The notes beneath the pieces were generated by a model, which was given only the letters and a program-made list of their open reading frames with translations, did not search any database and was not told the DNA's origin. A DNA stretch of 28,783 nucleotides from positions 1 through 28,783 of IMG/VR virus record IMGVR_UViG_3300009181_000263; one strand, given 5' to 3'. This DNA comes from a virus. Position 1 is the first letter of the stretch, and each line of letters starts with the position of its first letter. The translations under genes were made by a program, and so were the position numbers. Shown piece by piece: positions 22,656 through 28,783 of the stretch.

Positions 22656-24584
22656 TTACTTCTGAGTATTCAGTGCTGCTATAGCTGCTTGATCTGAAGC
22701 CTTTTTCAGTAGCCCTTGAGGATCTTCAAGCTGCACTGCGACCGCATCAGCAAAATCATTTAAGTCAATGTCTAAAGCCGTAGTTTTGAAGTCGTTGATG
22801 TTAGTTACCGCGGTCGCTTGCACTGCCACGATATCCGCCTTAACCGTCTGAACTGCTTGATTGAATGTGCTTCTAGAGCTTACAGCCGCATCGAGATTAT
22901 TTAGTCTTGAATCATTCGTTAAGAGTGGATTAGTCGGTCTTGCTAAGACTGAAGACTCTTTAGCCGTGCCGAAGCTTGTTAGCTGAGCTTGAATGTCGCT
23001 AGCCGAAAGATCATTTAAGGCATCTATATCCGTAATTCTAGCTAAGCCAGCTTGAAGCTCACTTACAGCCGAGGCTCCAACTGCGTCCGCATCTATAGCT
23101 CCAGTCGTGAAATCTCTTACTATTACGCTATCGTTGTTCGGATCAAAATCATTCAGGGCATCTATTTTAGTATTAGCTGTGCCGATTCCTGCGTTATCTG
23201 GAGCCGTATAACTCGCAGAAGCTAATCTGCTAGAGATCGTCGCGTTAAGATTATCCTTAATTCTCTTACCTATTGAATTAGGAATCGAAAAATCAGAATC
23301 AAGCCTGCTCCATACAGCATCAACGATTGCCGTGATCGGCATATTCGAGGCGTCAAATACAATGTTGTCGACCGCATTCGCTATAGCCGCGATGATAGCC
23401 CCGCCATCGGCTTCATTTAGTAATCTGCTTTCAACTGCCTCAGCTATAACTAAAACGGTGTCATTCGCTAATCTTACTAGCTCTGCTTCGTTATCAAACG
23501 TGCTTCTAGAACTTATCGTTGCATCTAAATTATCTAGCTTATTTGCTCTGCCCGTGGTTAGCTTGGAGTTTAGAGAAGTAACTCCTGCATTATCAGGAGC
23601 TGTATAACCAGCTGTAGAAAGCCTAGTAGACACAGCCGCGTCAAGATTAGCTAATCTGGCGTCTGTTGCTAAAACTGGATTAGTCGGTATAGCTCTAGCT
23701 GTACTCTCAGAAGCCCTGCTGGAGATCCGTGTATCAATGTTATTTAAGCGACTATCGGTCGTTAATAATGGATTTACTGGTATTGCATTAACGCTAACCT
23801 GTGTTGATCTGCTGGAGATAGCCGCATCTAAATTATCTAGATTATTCGCTCTGCCAGTGGTTAGCTTAGAGTTCAGAGAAGTAACTCCTGCATTATCTGG
23901 AGCCGTATAGCCAGCCGTGGAGAGCCTGCTAGACACAGCCGCATCTAAATTATCTAGATTATTCGCTCTGCCAGTGGTTAGCTTAGAGTTCAGAGAAGTA
24001 ACTCCTGCATTGTCTGGAGCCGTATAGCCAGCCGTGGAGAGCCTGCTAGACACAGCCGCGTCCAAGTTATTTAGTCTCGCATCTGTTGCTAGAACTGGAT
24101 TAGTCGGTATAGCTCTCGCCGTGCTTTCTGAAGCTCTACTAGAAATCCTTGTATCAATGTTATTTAAGCGACTATCGGTCGTTAATAATGGATTTACAGG
24201 GATCGCCGTAACGCTCGCCTGTGTTGATCTGCTGGAGATAGCCGCATCTAGATTGGTTAATCTGGCATCCGTGTTAAGTAAAATATTGCTTCTAATGTTA
24301 GAGACACTCGTCTGCGAAGATCTGCTGGAGATCGTTTCATCAAGATTATTTATTCGCTCTTTAGATCCATTCCAGTGCAAAGTTCCTGCACCCAAAATCG
24401 TTGATCCATTTTTAATAAAAACAGTATAATCGCCAGCTGCTAATCCGCTAATAGTGCCATAGTAATGACCAGTCGTGCCTCGCTCTGTGAGAGATTGAGA
24501 TGCAAGTATTACAGAGCCGCCGTCGACAACATCATAAGTCAATGTTAAGCCAGATGATCCTAGATAGTTGATTTCGTTTGACAT
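22656..24584 (-). CDS. Modular repeat virion protein (31- and 39-residue repeats)
   Basis: 642 residues. The first 80 form a beta-sandwich-like domain (HYYGTISGLAAGDYTVFIKN, GTLHWNGSKE) common at the base of phage appendage proteins. Residues about 85-350 are repeats in two lengths that end in LDAAxSSR: a 31-residue unit (core RAIPTNPVLATDARLNNLDA) and a 39-residue unit starting LSTAGYTAPDNAGVTSLNSK. Their order is 31, 31+31, 39, 39, 31+31, 39. A single 31-like unit recurs near residue 570. The rest is Asp/Asn/Ala-rich helix. It sits immediately upstream of the sheath gene. A fibre, whisker or neck appendage fits; host-binding is inference. Confidence 0.72.
   Translation of the reverse strand: MSNEINYLGSSGLTLTYDVVDGGSVILASQSLTERGTTGHYYGTISGLAAGDYTVFIKNGSTILGAGTLHWNGSKERINNLDETISSRSSQTSVSNIRSNILLNTDARLTNLDAAISSRSTQASVTAIPVNPLLTTDSRLNNIDTRISSRASESTARAIPTNPVLATDARLNNLDAAVSSRLSTAGYTAPDNAGVTSLNSKLTTGRANNLDNLDAAVSSRLSTAGYTAPDNAGVTSLNSKLTTGRANNLDNLDAAISSRSTQVSVNAIPVNPLLTTDSRLNNIDTRISSRASESTARAIPTNPVLATDARLANLDAAVSTRLSTAGYTAPDNAGVTSLNSKLTTGRANKLDNLDATISSRSTFDNEAELVRLANDTVLVIAEAVESRLLNEADGGAIIAAIANAVDNIVFDASNMPITAIVDAVWSRLDSDFSIPNSIGKRIKDNLNATISSRLASASYTAPDNAGIGTANTKIDALNDFDPNNDSVIVRDFTTGAIDADAVGASAVSELQAGLARITDIDALNDLSASDIQAQLTSFGTAKESSVLARPTNPLLTNDSRLNNLDAAVSSRSTFNQAVQTVKADIVAVQATAVTNINDFKTTALDIDLNDFADAVAVQLEDPQGLLKKASDQAAIAALNTQK
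23518..24240 (-). repeat. Coding repeat array, pattern A-B-B-A-B
   Basis: In transcription order: A (24240-24055, 186 bp), B (24054-23938, 117 bp), B (23937-23821, 117 bp), A (23820-23635, 186 bp), B (23634-23518, 117 bp). The two adjacent B units differ at a single base by eye, while the third differs at many mostly silent positions, which points to a recent tandem duplication. The A units share runs of over 40 identical bases inside otherwise diverged sequence. Confidence 0.9.
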
Positions 24585-25031
24585 TTATAACTCGTAATAG
24601 GTCGCTATCGCGGAACAGATTATATTACTTCCAGATTTATCAAGTCTTAATTTTGCGATTAGCGAGGAAGTGAAACTGATATCTATATCAAAATCTAAAA
24701 GCAGATAATCCTGCTCATAAGTATCGAGCATTCCCATTACCGCTGTTCGACCTAGATTTGCACCACCATTTAAAAATGATTGTTCCGCACCGCCGTTAAG
24801 CGTAAATTTAAAACCGTGAAACGTCAAAGTCGTATCCGACGCAGGAGCTCCCGAGTCTCGCCTGAAAAGCTTAACATTTTTTAAAATCCCACCAGAACCA
24901 AAAGTTTGATTAAATATCGTGAAATCCGCTGTTCCCGATACGGTTATATCTGTAAATACAGCCTTAAGTATTTTATTCTGAGGAGGAAAACTTGCACCAC
25001 CACCACCCGAAGCTAAAGGAAGAATAATCAT
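24585..25031 (-). CDS. Hypothetical beta-rich virion protein
   Basis: 148 residues from ATG 25031, which overlaps the upstream TGA (ATGA) and has GGGGAG 9-14 bases before it. A TTG start 30 bases further upstream would overlap its neighbour more and is less likely. After a GGGGA turn the protein is beta-rich (KAVFTDITVSGTADFTIFNQ, LLLDFDIDISFTSSLIAKL), like a jelly-roll or appendage subunit. Function unknown; context says structural. Confidence 0.7.
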   Translation of the reverse strand: MIILPLASGGGGASFPPQNKILKAVFTDITVSGTADFTIFNQTFGSGGILKNVKLFRRDSGAPASDTTLTFHGFKFTLNGGAEQSFLNGGANLGRTAVMGMLDTYEQDYLLLDFDIDISFTSSLIAKLRLDKSGSNIICSAIATYYEL

Positions 25032-25399
25032 GCGTAATTTAAGCTCCCCTTGATCGCCCAAGCTGCCGCAAGTGTAGTCACTCCGACGTTATTCAAGATC
25101 GTGGCAGATGTTTTTTCTAAATCTGATTTTAAAAATCTATTTACCTTCCAAGCTCCTGCACTTGTCACGCCACCAAAATAATAATAATTTAGATCGCTGG
25201 CATCCTGCTCTAGTCCTATGAACCCAGAATTAAAAAGCTCTTTGATCTGGTCTAGGCTTGTCTTGTAGGATTCAGAGCCGTTTGCTGACTCAATTTCCAA
25301 CATGTAAGTTAAGTCAAGCTCAGTGATTAACGCTAAGTCTTTGATCTCTGCCTGTCCTTGCTCTGCTGCTGGTCTTCCGACTATTCTTAAAGTTACCAT
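25028..25399 (-). CDS. Hypothetical tail-region protein
   Basis: 123 residues. ELDLTYMLEIESANGSESYK (27-46) then ASDLNYYYFGGVTSAGAWKV (67-86) resembles small structural domains in phage appendage proteins that carry a 'D-x-N-Y-x-Y-x-G-x-x-x-x-x-G-x-W-K-V' stretch. The residues after that end in an Ala-rich helix. It overlaps the start of the next gene by 4 bases and begins right after the preceding stop. Function not established. Confidence 0.68.
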   Translation of the reverse strand: MVTLRIVGRPAAEQGQAEIKDLALITELDLTYMLEIESANGSESYKTSLDQIKELFNSGFIGLEQDASDLNYYYFGGVTSAGAWKVNRFLKSDLEKTSATILNNVGVTTLAAAWAIKGSLNYA

Positions 25400-25978
25400 T
25401 TATAAAATCCTTAAATCCTCATCTGTAGTTATTCTTCCGATACTATCAGTATAAGACGATTCTTCTAAGTCTAAATTTATTTCGCTAACAGTGACCGTCG
25501 GTGTATTGGCTGTAAATTTCTTAATCGCTTTGAAAGCATAAACTATTGTAGCCTTGCTAGTGAAACCCTCTGTCTGAGAATCTTGGTCGAATTTAACCGA
25601 CTGAATGTCAAACATCGAGCAAGTTCCATCTAAAACTTTGTTATATTTAGTGCCAGAATCTTTAAATTTGCTTAGCTCTAAAACGCCTAAAACATTCTCC
25701 ACGACTTGATCCATATCATCCGCTAAAGCTTCTAAATTACTAGCCGAACTTAAAATCACCTCAATCGCAATATCGCCAGACACGACATACTCCTGTAAAA
25801 CCTTAGAATACACGTCTAGAGTGCTTTCCAGTGAATAAATCAAAATGCTCTTAGACAGTGAGTCTTTTCCCTTATTCTGAGAATAAAAATTGTTTTTTAA
25901 AATCTCAAAATTAGGGAATAGACCACTATCAACGAGCAATTTAGCTATTTTATTTCTGATATTTTTTAATACTATCAT
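25400..25978 (-). CDS. Hypothetical protein, possible tail terminator/completion protein
   Basis: 192 residues. A central stretch VVSGDIAIEVILSSASNLEA with a following helix (DMDQVVENVLGVLEL) resembles the beta-then-helix pattern of small tail-terminator proteins (Mu gp37/DUF1834-like or gpU-like), and the place upstream of the sheath agrees with that. I do not see a decisive motif, so this is a contextual suggestion only. It overlaps the 533-residue gene by one base and has no gap to the next gene. Confidence 0.5.
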   Translation of the reverse strand: MIVLKNIRNKIAKLLVDSGLFPNFEILKNNFYSQNKGKDSLSKSILIYSLESTLDVYSKVLQEYVVSGDIAIEVILSSASNLEALADDMDQVVENVLGVLELSKFKDSGTKYNKVLDGTCSMFDIQSVKFDQDSQTEGFTSKATIVYAFKAIKKFTANTPTVTVSEINLDLEESSYTDSIGRITTDEDLRIL

Positions 25979-27579
25979 TATAGCGTTACGATCATCTCCT
26001 GAAGCTTAGTCGTCAAGTGAGATTTTAATAAAACGACGTCATACTTATCAGTGCCGTCAATCGCTACGTAAGTCGCAATCCTATTGCCCAGTGCCGCAGT
26101 TCCTGTCTGAATATCATCTGTCGGCGTAAATAATCTGAGTACCCTATTTTGAACATCGAATCTAAACATCTGGTTAATCGCATTTGCCACGTAATTATTA
26201 AGGTAAAAGAATCTGCCTTCATTCGTGCAAGGTGCGTAAGCTCCACTATTTCCAGTCGAGAACGTAACCGATCCATCGTAAACAATAGCACCAGTCCACG
26301 TTCCAGCAATGGCCCCAGCTATATCTAAAACATCAATCGCAGTCGCAGCCCCTCTTATGAAAAATAGATTAGACTGTCTTGCGTTTTTGCCTGAATCTGG
26401 TCTAATACCAAAACTCGGCATCCATAAACCGCCAACCGCATTAACAGCTGGTGCTGCACCAAAGTAAGCAGTACTCCATGCATTCGCTGCGATGTTGTTC
26501 GTTCCGTTATTCACCGTGACATCGTTATAATTATAGGTAAACGTGGTCGTAACGCCCGAGCTTCTGAGCAGGATTAAGTTAGGGAGCTCTATAACGAACT
26601 TAGCGTTTGCAGAAGGTGTCACAGCCCAGTTACTGCCCATCGTGTAGACTGGAGAATTACCGCCAGTGTGAGAAGCAATTATTCCTCTTTGTCCAACGGC
26701 AGTTGGATTTGTCAAATCTTGAACAATCCTAATTTGGAAATTACGGTACTCATTTGCCACGATTCCAGCATCACCACCAGAAGCCTGCCCTGTAATACTG
26801 CCTATCGCTGCTGCTGTAGCTGATAAAGCGTTGCGAACGCTTGTATCATAAGCAAATGAACCTTTAATCATGCCCTCTGAAGGGTTACAGTCAAATGGAA
26901 CATACTGCTCGTCGAGTGCGACCATAGAAGAATCAGTAGTTATTGTTGTTGGAAGATTTGTCGTACCGCCATTCGCTAATGTATTAGTGGCAGCCTCAAA
27001 TGAACGGAACGAGGAAGCTGCCAGTACACCAGCCGAAAGCATAAAAACCCTTCCGACCAATATCTCGTAAAGATCTCCAGAAGCTGGAACGAAACTTAAC
27101 GCACTGTCAAGCTGGAACGTTGGAGTAGTGCCTCCAGTATTTGCGATAATAAATCTTTCTTCGACTTTGCCGCTAGCCTTGCCAATAATTCGCACCTTAT
27201 AAGTGAAATCACCAGTGCCGCCCTTATTTGCAAACATGTTCACTCCGACCGCTGTCATCACAGTAGACGTTGGAATGCTTGTATTTGTCGCTCCTGTCGT
27301 AATAGAGCCTTTCAAGCCTTGACTAGGAGCAAATACAGCTGCCGCACCTGCACCAAACGTGCCGCCAAGTGCAGGGTTCACCACAAGACCAGAAGCCTTA
27401 GTTACAATATTGAATCTATTTAAGACGGATGCCGAAATCAAATCATACACAAATTGATGCCTTGAAACATCATCTCTGAGATCAGAGCAAACGCAACTTC
27501 CTGCGATATGTGCATTAGGTGCAGGAGCCACAGGCACCCAGAACGGTCTATCTATTACTTTCTTGAAATTATTCGGCAT
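25978..27579 (-). CDS. Large virion protein of unknown role
   Basis: 533 residues, rich in Gly, Thr, Asn and Ala with many short strands. N-terminal RPFWVPVAPAPNAHIAGSC and C-terminal MFRFDVQNRVLRLFTPTD are characteristic of a widespread uncharacterised phage structural protein often encoded with a smaller partner, here the 182-residue gene upstream. The middle region repeats a pattern of 'GGTGDFTYKVRIIGKASGKV' and 'RNFQIRIVQDLTNPTAVGQR' strands, which looks like duplicated beta domains. It is placed among appendage genes. It could be a head or tail decoration. No enzyme motif is visible. Confidence 0.7.
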   Translation of the reverse strand: MPNNFKKVIDRPFWVPVAPAPNAHIAGSCVCSDLRDDVSRHQFVYDLISASVLNRFNIVTKASGLVVNPALGGTFGAGAAAVFAPSQGLKGSITTGATNTSIPTSTVMTAVGVNMFANKGGTGDFTYKVRIIGKASGKVEERFIIANTGGTTPTFQLDSALSFVPASGDLYEILVGRVFMLSAGVLAASSFRSFEAATNTLANGGTTNLPTTITTDSSMVALDEQYVPFDCNPSEGMIKGSFAYDTSVRNALSATAAAIGSITGQASGGDAGIVANEYRNFQIRIVQDLTNPTAVGQRGIIASHTGGNSPVYTMGSNWAVTPSANAKFVIELPNLILLRSSGVTTTFTYNYNDVTVNNGTNNIAANAWSTAYFGAAPAVNAVGGLWMPSFGIRPDSGKNARQSNLFFIRGAATAIDVLDIAGAIAGTWTGAIVYDGSVTFSTGNSGAYAPCTNEGRFFYLNNYVANAINQMFRFDVQNRVLRLFTPTDDIQTGTAALGNRIATYVAIDGTDKYDVVLLKSHLTTKLQEMIVTL

Positions 27580-27615
27580 TTCTCTGCTCTCCTTGTTTTT
27601 TTATCTTATTCAAAA

Positions 27616-28164
27616 TCATGTTATTCTCCCTCTCACCAAAACAGCCCAAGCTGCCCTGCGATTAGCATCGACTTGAGCATCAGCCGCATAGCTGCCTATA
27701 TTAGTCTGATTACTTACAGTGCTTACAGTCGTAACGCCAGTCACCGTCGTAATAGTGTTTATTATGCCACTTATAACGCTTATACGCAAAGCGTTTAAGG
27801 TTCTATCTAGCCAATTAGGATATAAAAGAAAATTTAAAATATTTTTCAGCAAAGGAATTAAGGAAGCCTCTAGTATTGAGTTCTGAGAAGATTTAACGGC
27901 TATCGCTTCATCTGAATTATAGACGACCTGAATTAAATCGCTAGGACTGTGACTGGTAGTGTCAACATTTAAAGTTAAAATATTACCGTTTAAGGCAGCA
28001 TATTTAAGGCTCGCACTAGCAGCAGAATACAATAGAACTCCGCGTGTCTGATTAATCACAGCGACTAGCTTTCTTGCATCAAAGTTATCAATATTTAATG
28101 TGATAGTGCCAGCTCCAGCAGCCCCAGTCACGAAATTAACACTTGCTACAATAAAATCTTTCAT
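27616..28164 (-). CDS. Virion protein, partner of the 533-residue protein
   Basis: 182 residues. MKDFIVASVNFVTGAAGAGT then NIDNFDARKLVAVINQTRGV (26-45) resembles a conserved phage structural family of unknown function, often next to the larger protein seen downstream. The second half has a hydrophobic Leu/Ile stretch (LIPLLKNILNFLLYPNWLD) and a Thr/Val-rich ITTVTGVTTVSTVSNQTNIG run. It overlaps the upstream gene by 4 bases. Structural by context; role unknown. Confidence 0.68.
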   Translation of the reverse strand: MKDFIVASVNFVTGAAGAGTITLNIDNFDARKLVAVINQTRGVLLYSAASASLKYAALNGNILTLNVDTTSHSPSDLIQVVYNSDEAIAVKSSQNSILEASLIPLLKNILNFLLYPNWLDRTLNALRISVISGIINTITTVTGVTTVSTVSNQTNIGSYAADAQVDANRRAAWAVLVRGRIT

Positions 28165-28586
28165 CCGAACACCAATGCCTTAATTATAGCGTTACTCTCT
28201 TGCGATGCACTAACTGGCTTATTAATATCTGAAGTATTATCGACGTTCGCCAAGCCAACGCTAGATTTGCTAATGTCAATATCACCAGAACCAAGCAGTG
28301 ATACACCTTCCACGCTTTTTATATTTACACCAGATACTAAAATGTCTTGCTTACTTGAGCCGAGGCTCGTGATCTGTGCTTGCAATTTCCCCAGTGAAAC
28401 TAGAACCGTATCTAATGCTGTTATTGCGGCATTAGTCGCGAGACTTAAGCCGCTAAGCACCGTGGATCTAACTTCTGAAGCGAAACTGGCTAGCTTGTTT
28501 TTTTCGGCATCAGTAAACGCATTAGTATCTGGTTCAGCCTCGTAAGCTGTTTTGATAATCGCTCCTAGCTGGCTTAACTCAACCAT
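28161..28586 (-). CDS. Tail-fibre-like protein
   Basis: 141 residues with two hallmark phage-fibre strings: DTNAFTDAEKNKLASFASE (20-38) and KSSVGLANVDNTSDINKPVS, separated by VSGVNIKSVEGVSLLGSGDI. These pieces recur in tail fibres and head fibres across phages. The whole protein would be a short fibre or fibre adaptor. It overlaps the partial upstream gene by 8 bases and the following gene by 4. Confidence 0.8.
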   Translation of the reverse strand: MVELSQLGAIIKTAYEAEPDTNAFTDAEKNKLASFASEVRSTVLSGLSLATNAAITALDTVLVSLGKLQAQITSLGSSKQDILVSGVNIKSVEGVSLLGSGDIDISKSSVGLANVDNTSDINKPVSASQESNAIIKALVFG

Positions 28587-28783
28587 GTGTTACATACGCT
28601 CCTAAATGCGTGACTAAATTGCCTAAATTTGTAACTGTAGTTACTGGAACCACGTCAAACACTAAGCTAAACCTTACCTCGTTAAAATCTTCATAAAGAA
28701 GCTTATTGAGACGGTAATCTATGCCGCCCCAAGTAAGCAAATCTCCAGAACGTGGTTTGCGAGCTAACTCTGAAGTGAATATA
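28579..28783 (-). CDS. Partial CDS, C-terminus only
   Basis: An open frame enters at the right edge and ends at TGA 28581-28579, overlapping the next ATG by 8 bases (ATGGTTGA). 67 residues are visible, including ELARKPRSGDLLTWGGIDYR and EVRFSLVFDVVPVTTVTNLG, a beta-rich pattern. The 'SGD-x-x-x-W-x-G-x-x-Y' part resembles small head-tail or tail-completion proteins, but too little is present to assign. It is the most upstream late gene in the window. Confidence 0.65.
   Translation of the reverse strand, partial: IFTSELARKPRSGDLLTWGGIDYRLNKLLYEDFNEVRFSLVFDVVPVTTVTNLGNLVTHLGAYVTHG

Noticed and set aside
23518-24240. CRISPR array suspected from regular repeats
   Set aside because: Units are 117 and 186 bp, contiguous and in frame inside a coding gene, with no short repeat-spacer pattern.
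24034-24429. 131-codon plus-strand ORF within the repeat gene
   Set aside because: It is antisense to the clear modular repeat protein and is open only because the repeats have regular codon use; no ribosome site.
25032-25061. Extended start for the 148-residue virion protein
   Set aside because: It uses TTG and adds a 34-base overlap with the upstream gene; the ATG at 25031 has ATGA coupling and a ribosome site.
27508-27798. 96-codon plus-strand ORF at the junction of two virion genes
   Set aside because: Composition is random-like and it lies opposite two supported genes; no Shine-Dalgarno.

Overview
This window looks like one segment of a tailed-phage or prophage genome with a contractile, Mu-type tail. 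No bacterial housekeeping gene, rRNA, tRNA, integrase, transposase, terminase, portal or major capsid gene is visible. Most genes have Shine-Dalgarno sites and are packed with ATGA, TAATG or longer overlaps, so the host is a bacterium. The host cannot be named from the sequence. The Mu-type baseplate favours a Gram-negative host, but that is inference.

The layout has three transcription blocks. (1) Positions 1-7873, leftward: a replication and DNA-processing operon. In order of transcription it encodes an SF2 helicase with a C-terminal zinc ribbon, a small basic protein, a VRR-NUC nuclease, two small proteins (one of them membrane), a large primase-helicase, a protein with three HTH-like segments, three unknown small proteins, a solo beta-class DNA methyltransferase and two more small proteins. 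(2) About 7946-12166, rightward: a recombination operon with a RecE-like PDDEXK exonuclease, three small unknown genes, a RecT-like annealing protein with an acidic tail, an excisionase/MerR-like HTH protein, a metzincin-type zinc metalloprotease and a doubtful small ORF. (3) Positions 28783-12035, leftward: the late structural operon. It starts with virion and fibre proteins (28.8-22.7 kb) and continues as a Mu-ordered tail set: sheath, tube, frameshifted assembly chaperone, tape measure, gp43-, gp44- and gp45-like proteins, an M15-like protein, gp46-, gp47- and gp48-like proteins, a coiled-coil protein, a probable fibre and a DUF1353 protein.

Blocks 1 and 2 diverge from an AT-rich 72-base control region (7874-7945). 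Its two first genes share the same start context (ATTAAACATG) and have no Shine-Dalgarno. Blocks 2 and 3 converge at about 12.0-12.2 kb, where a perfect 13-bp stem hairpin straddles the DUF1353 stop codon.

The main unusual signals are: (a) a metalloprotease with HEWGHGIGLGH plus a Met-turn and a carboxypeptidase-regulatory-like beta domain, placed in the recombination operon and not among the virion genes; (b) a lambda-type GGGAAAG -1 frameshift site in the tail chaperone gene, which opens a 56-codon extension ending at the tape-measure start; (c) a modular repeat protein with an A-B-B-A-B arrangement of 186-bp and 117-bp units, two of the latter almost identical; (d) several candidate leaderless promoters; (e) an M15-like protein in the baseplate operon that seems to lack a zinc-ligand Asp.
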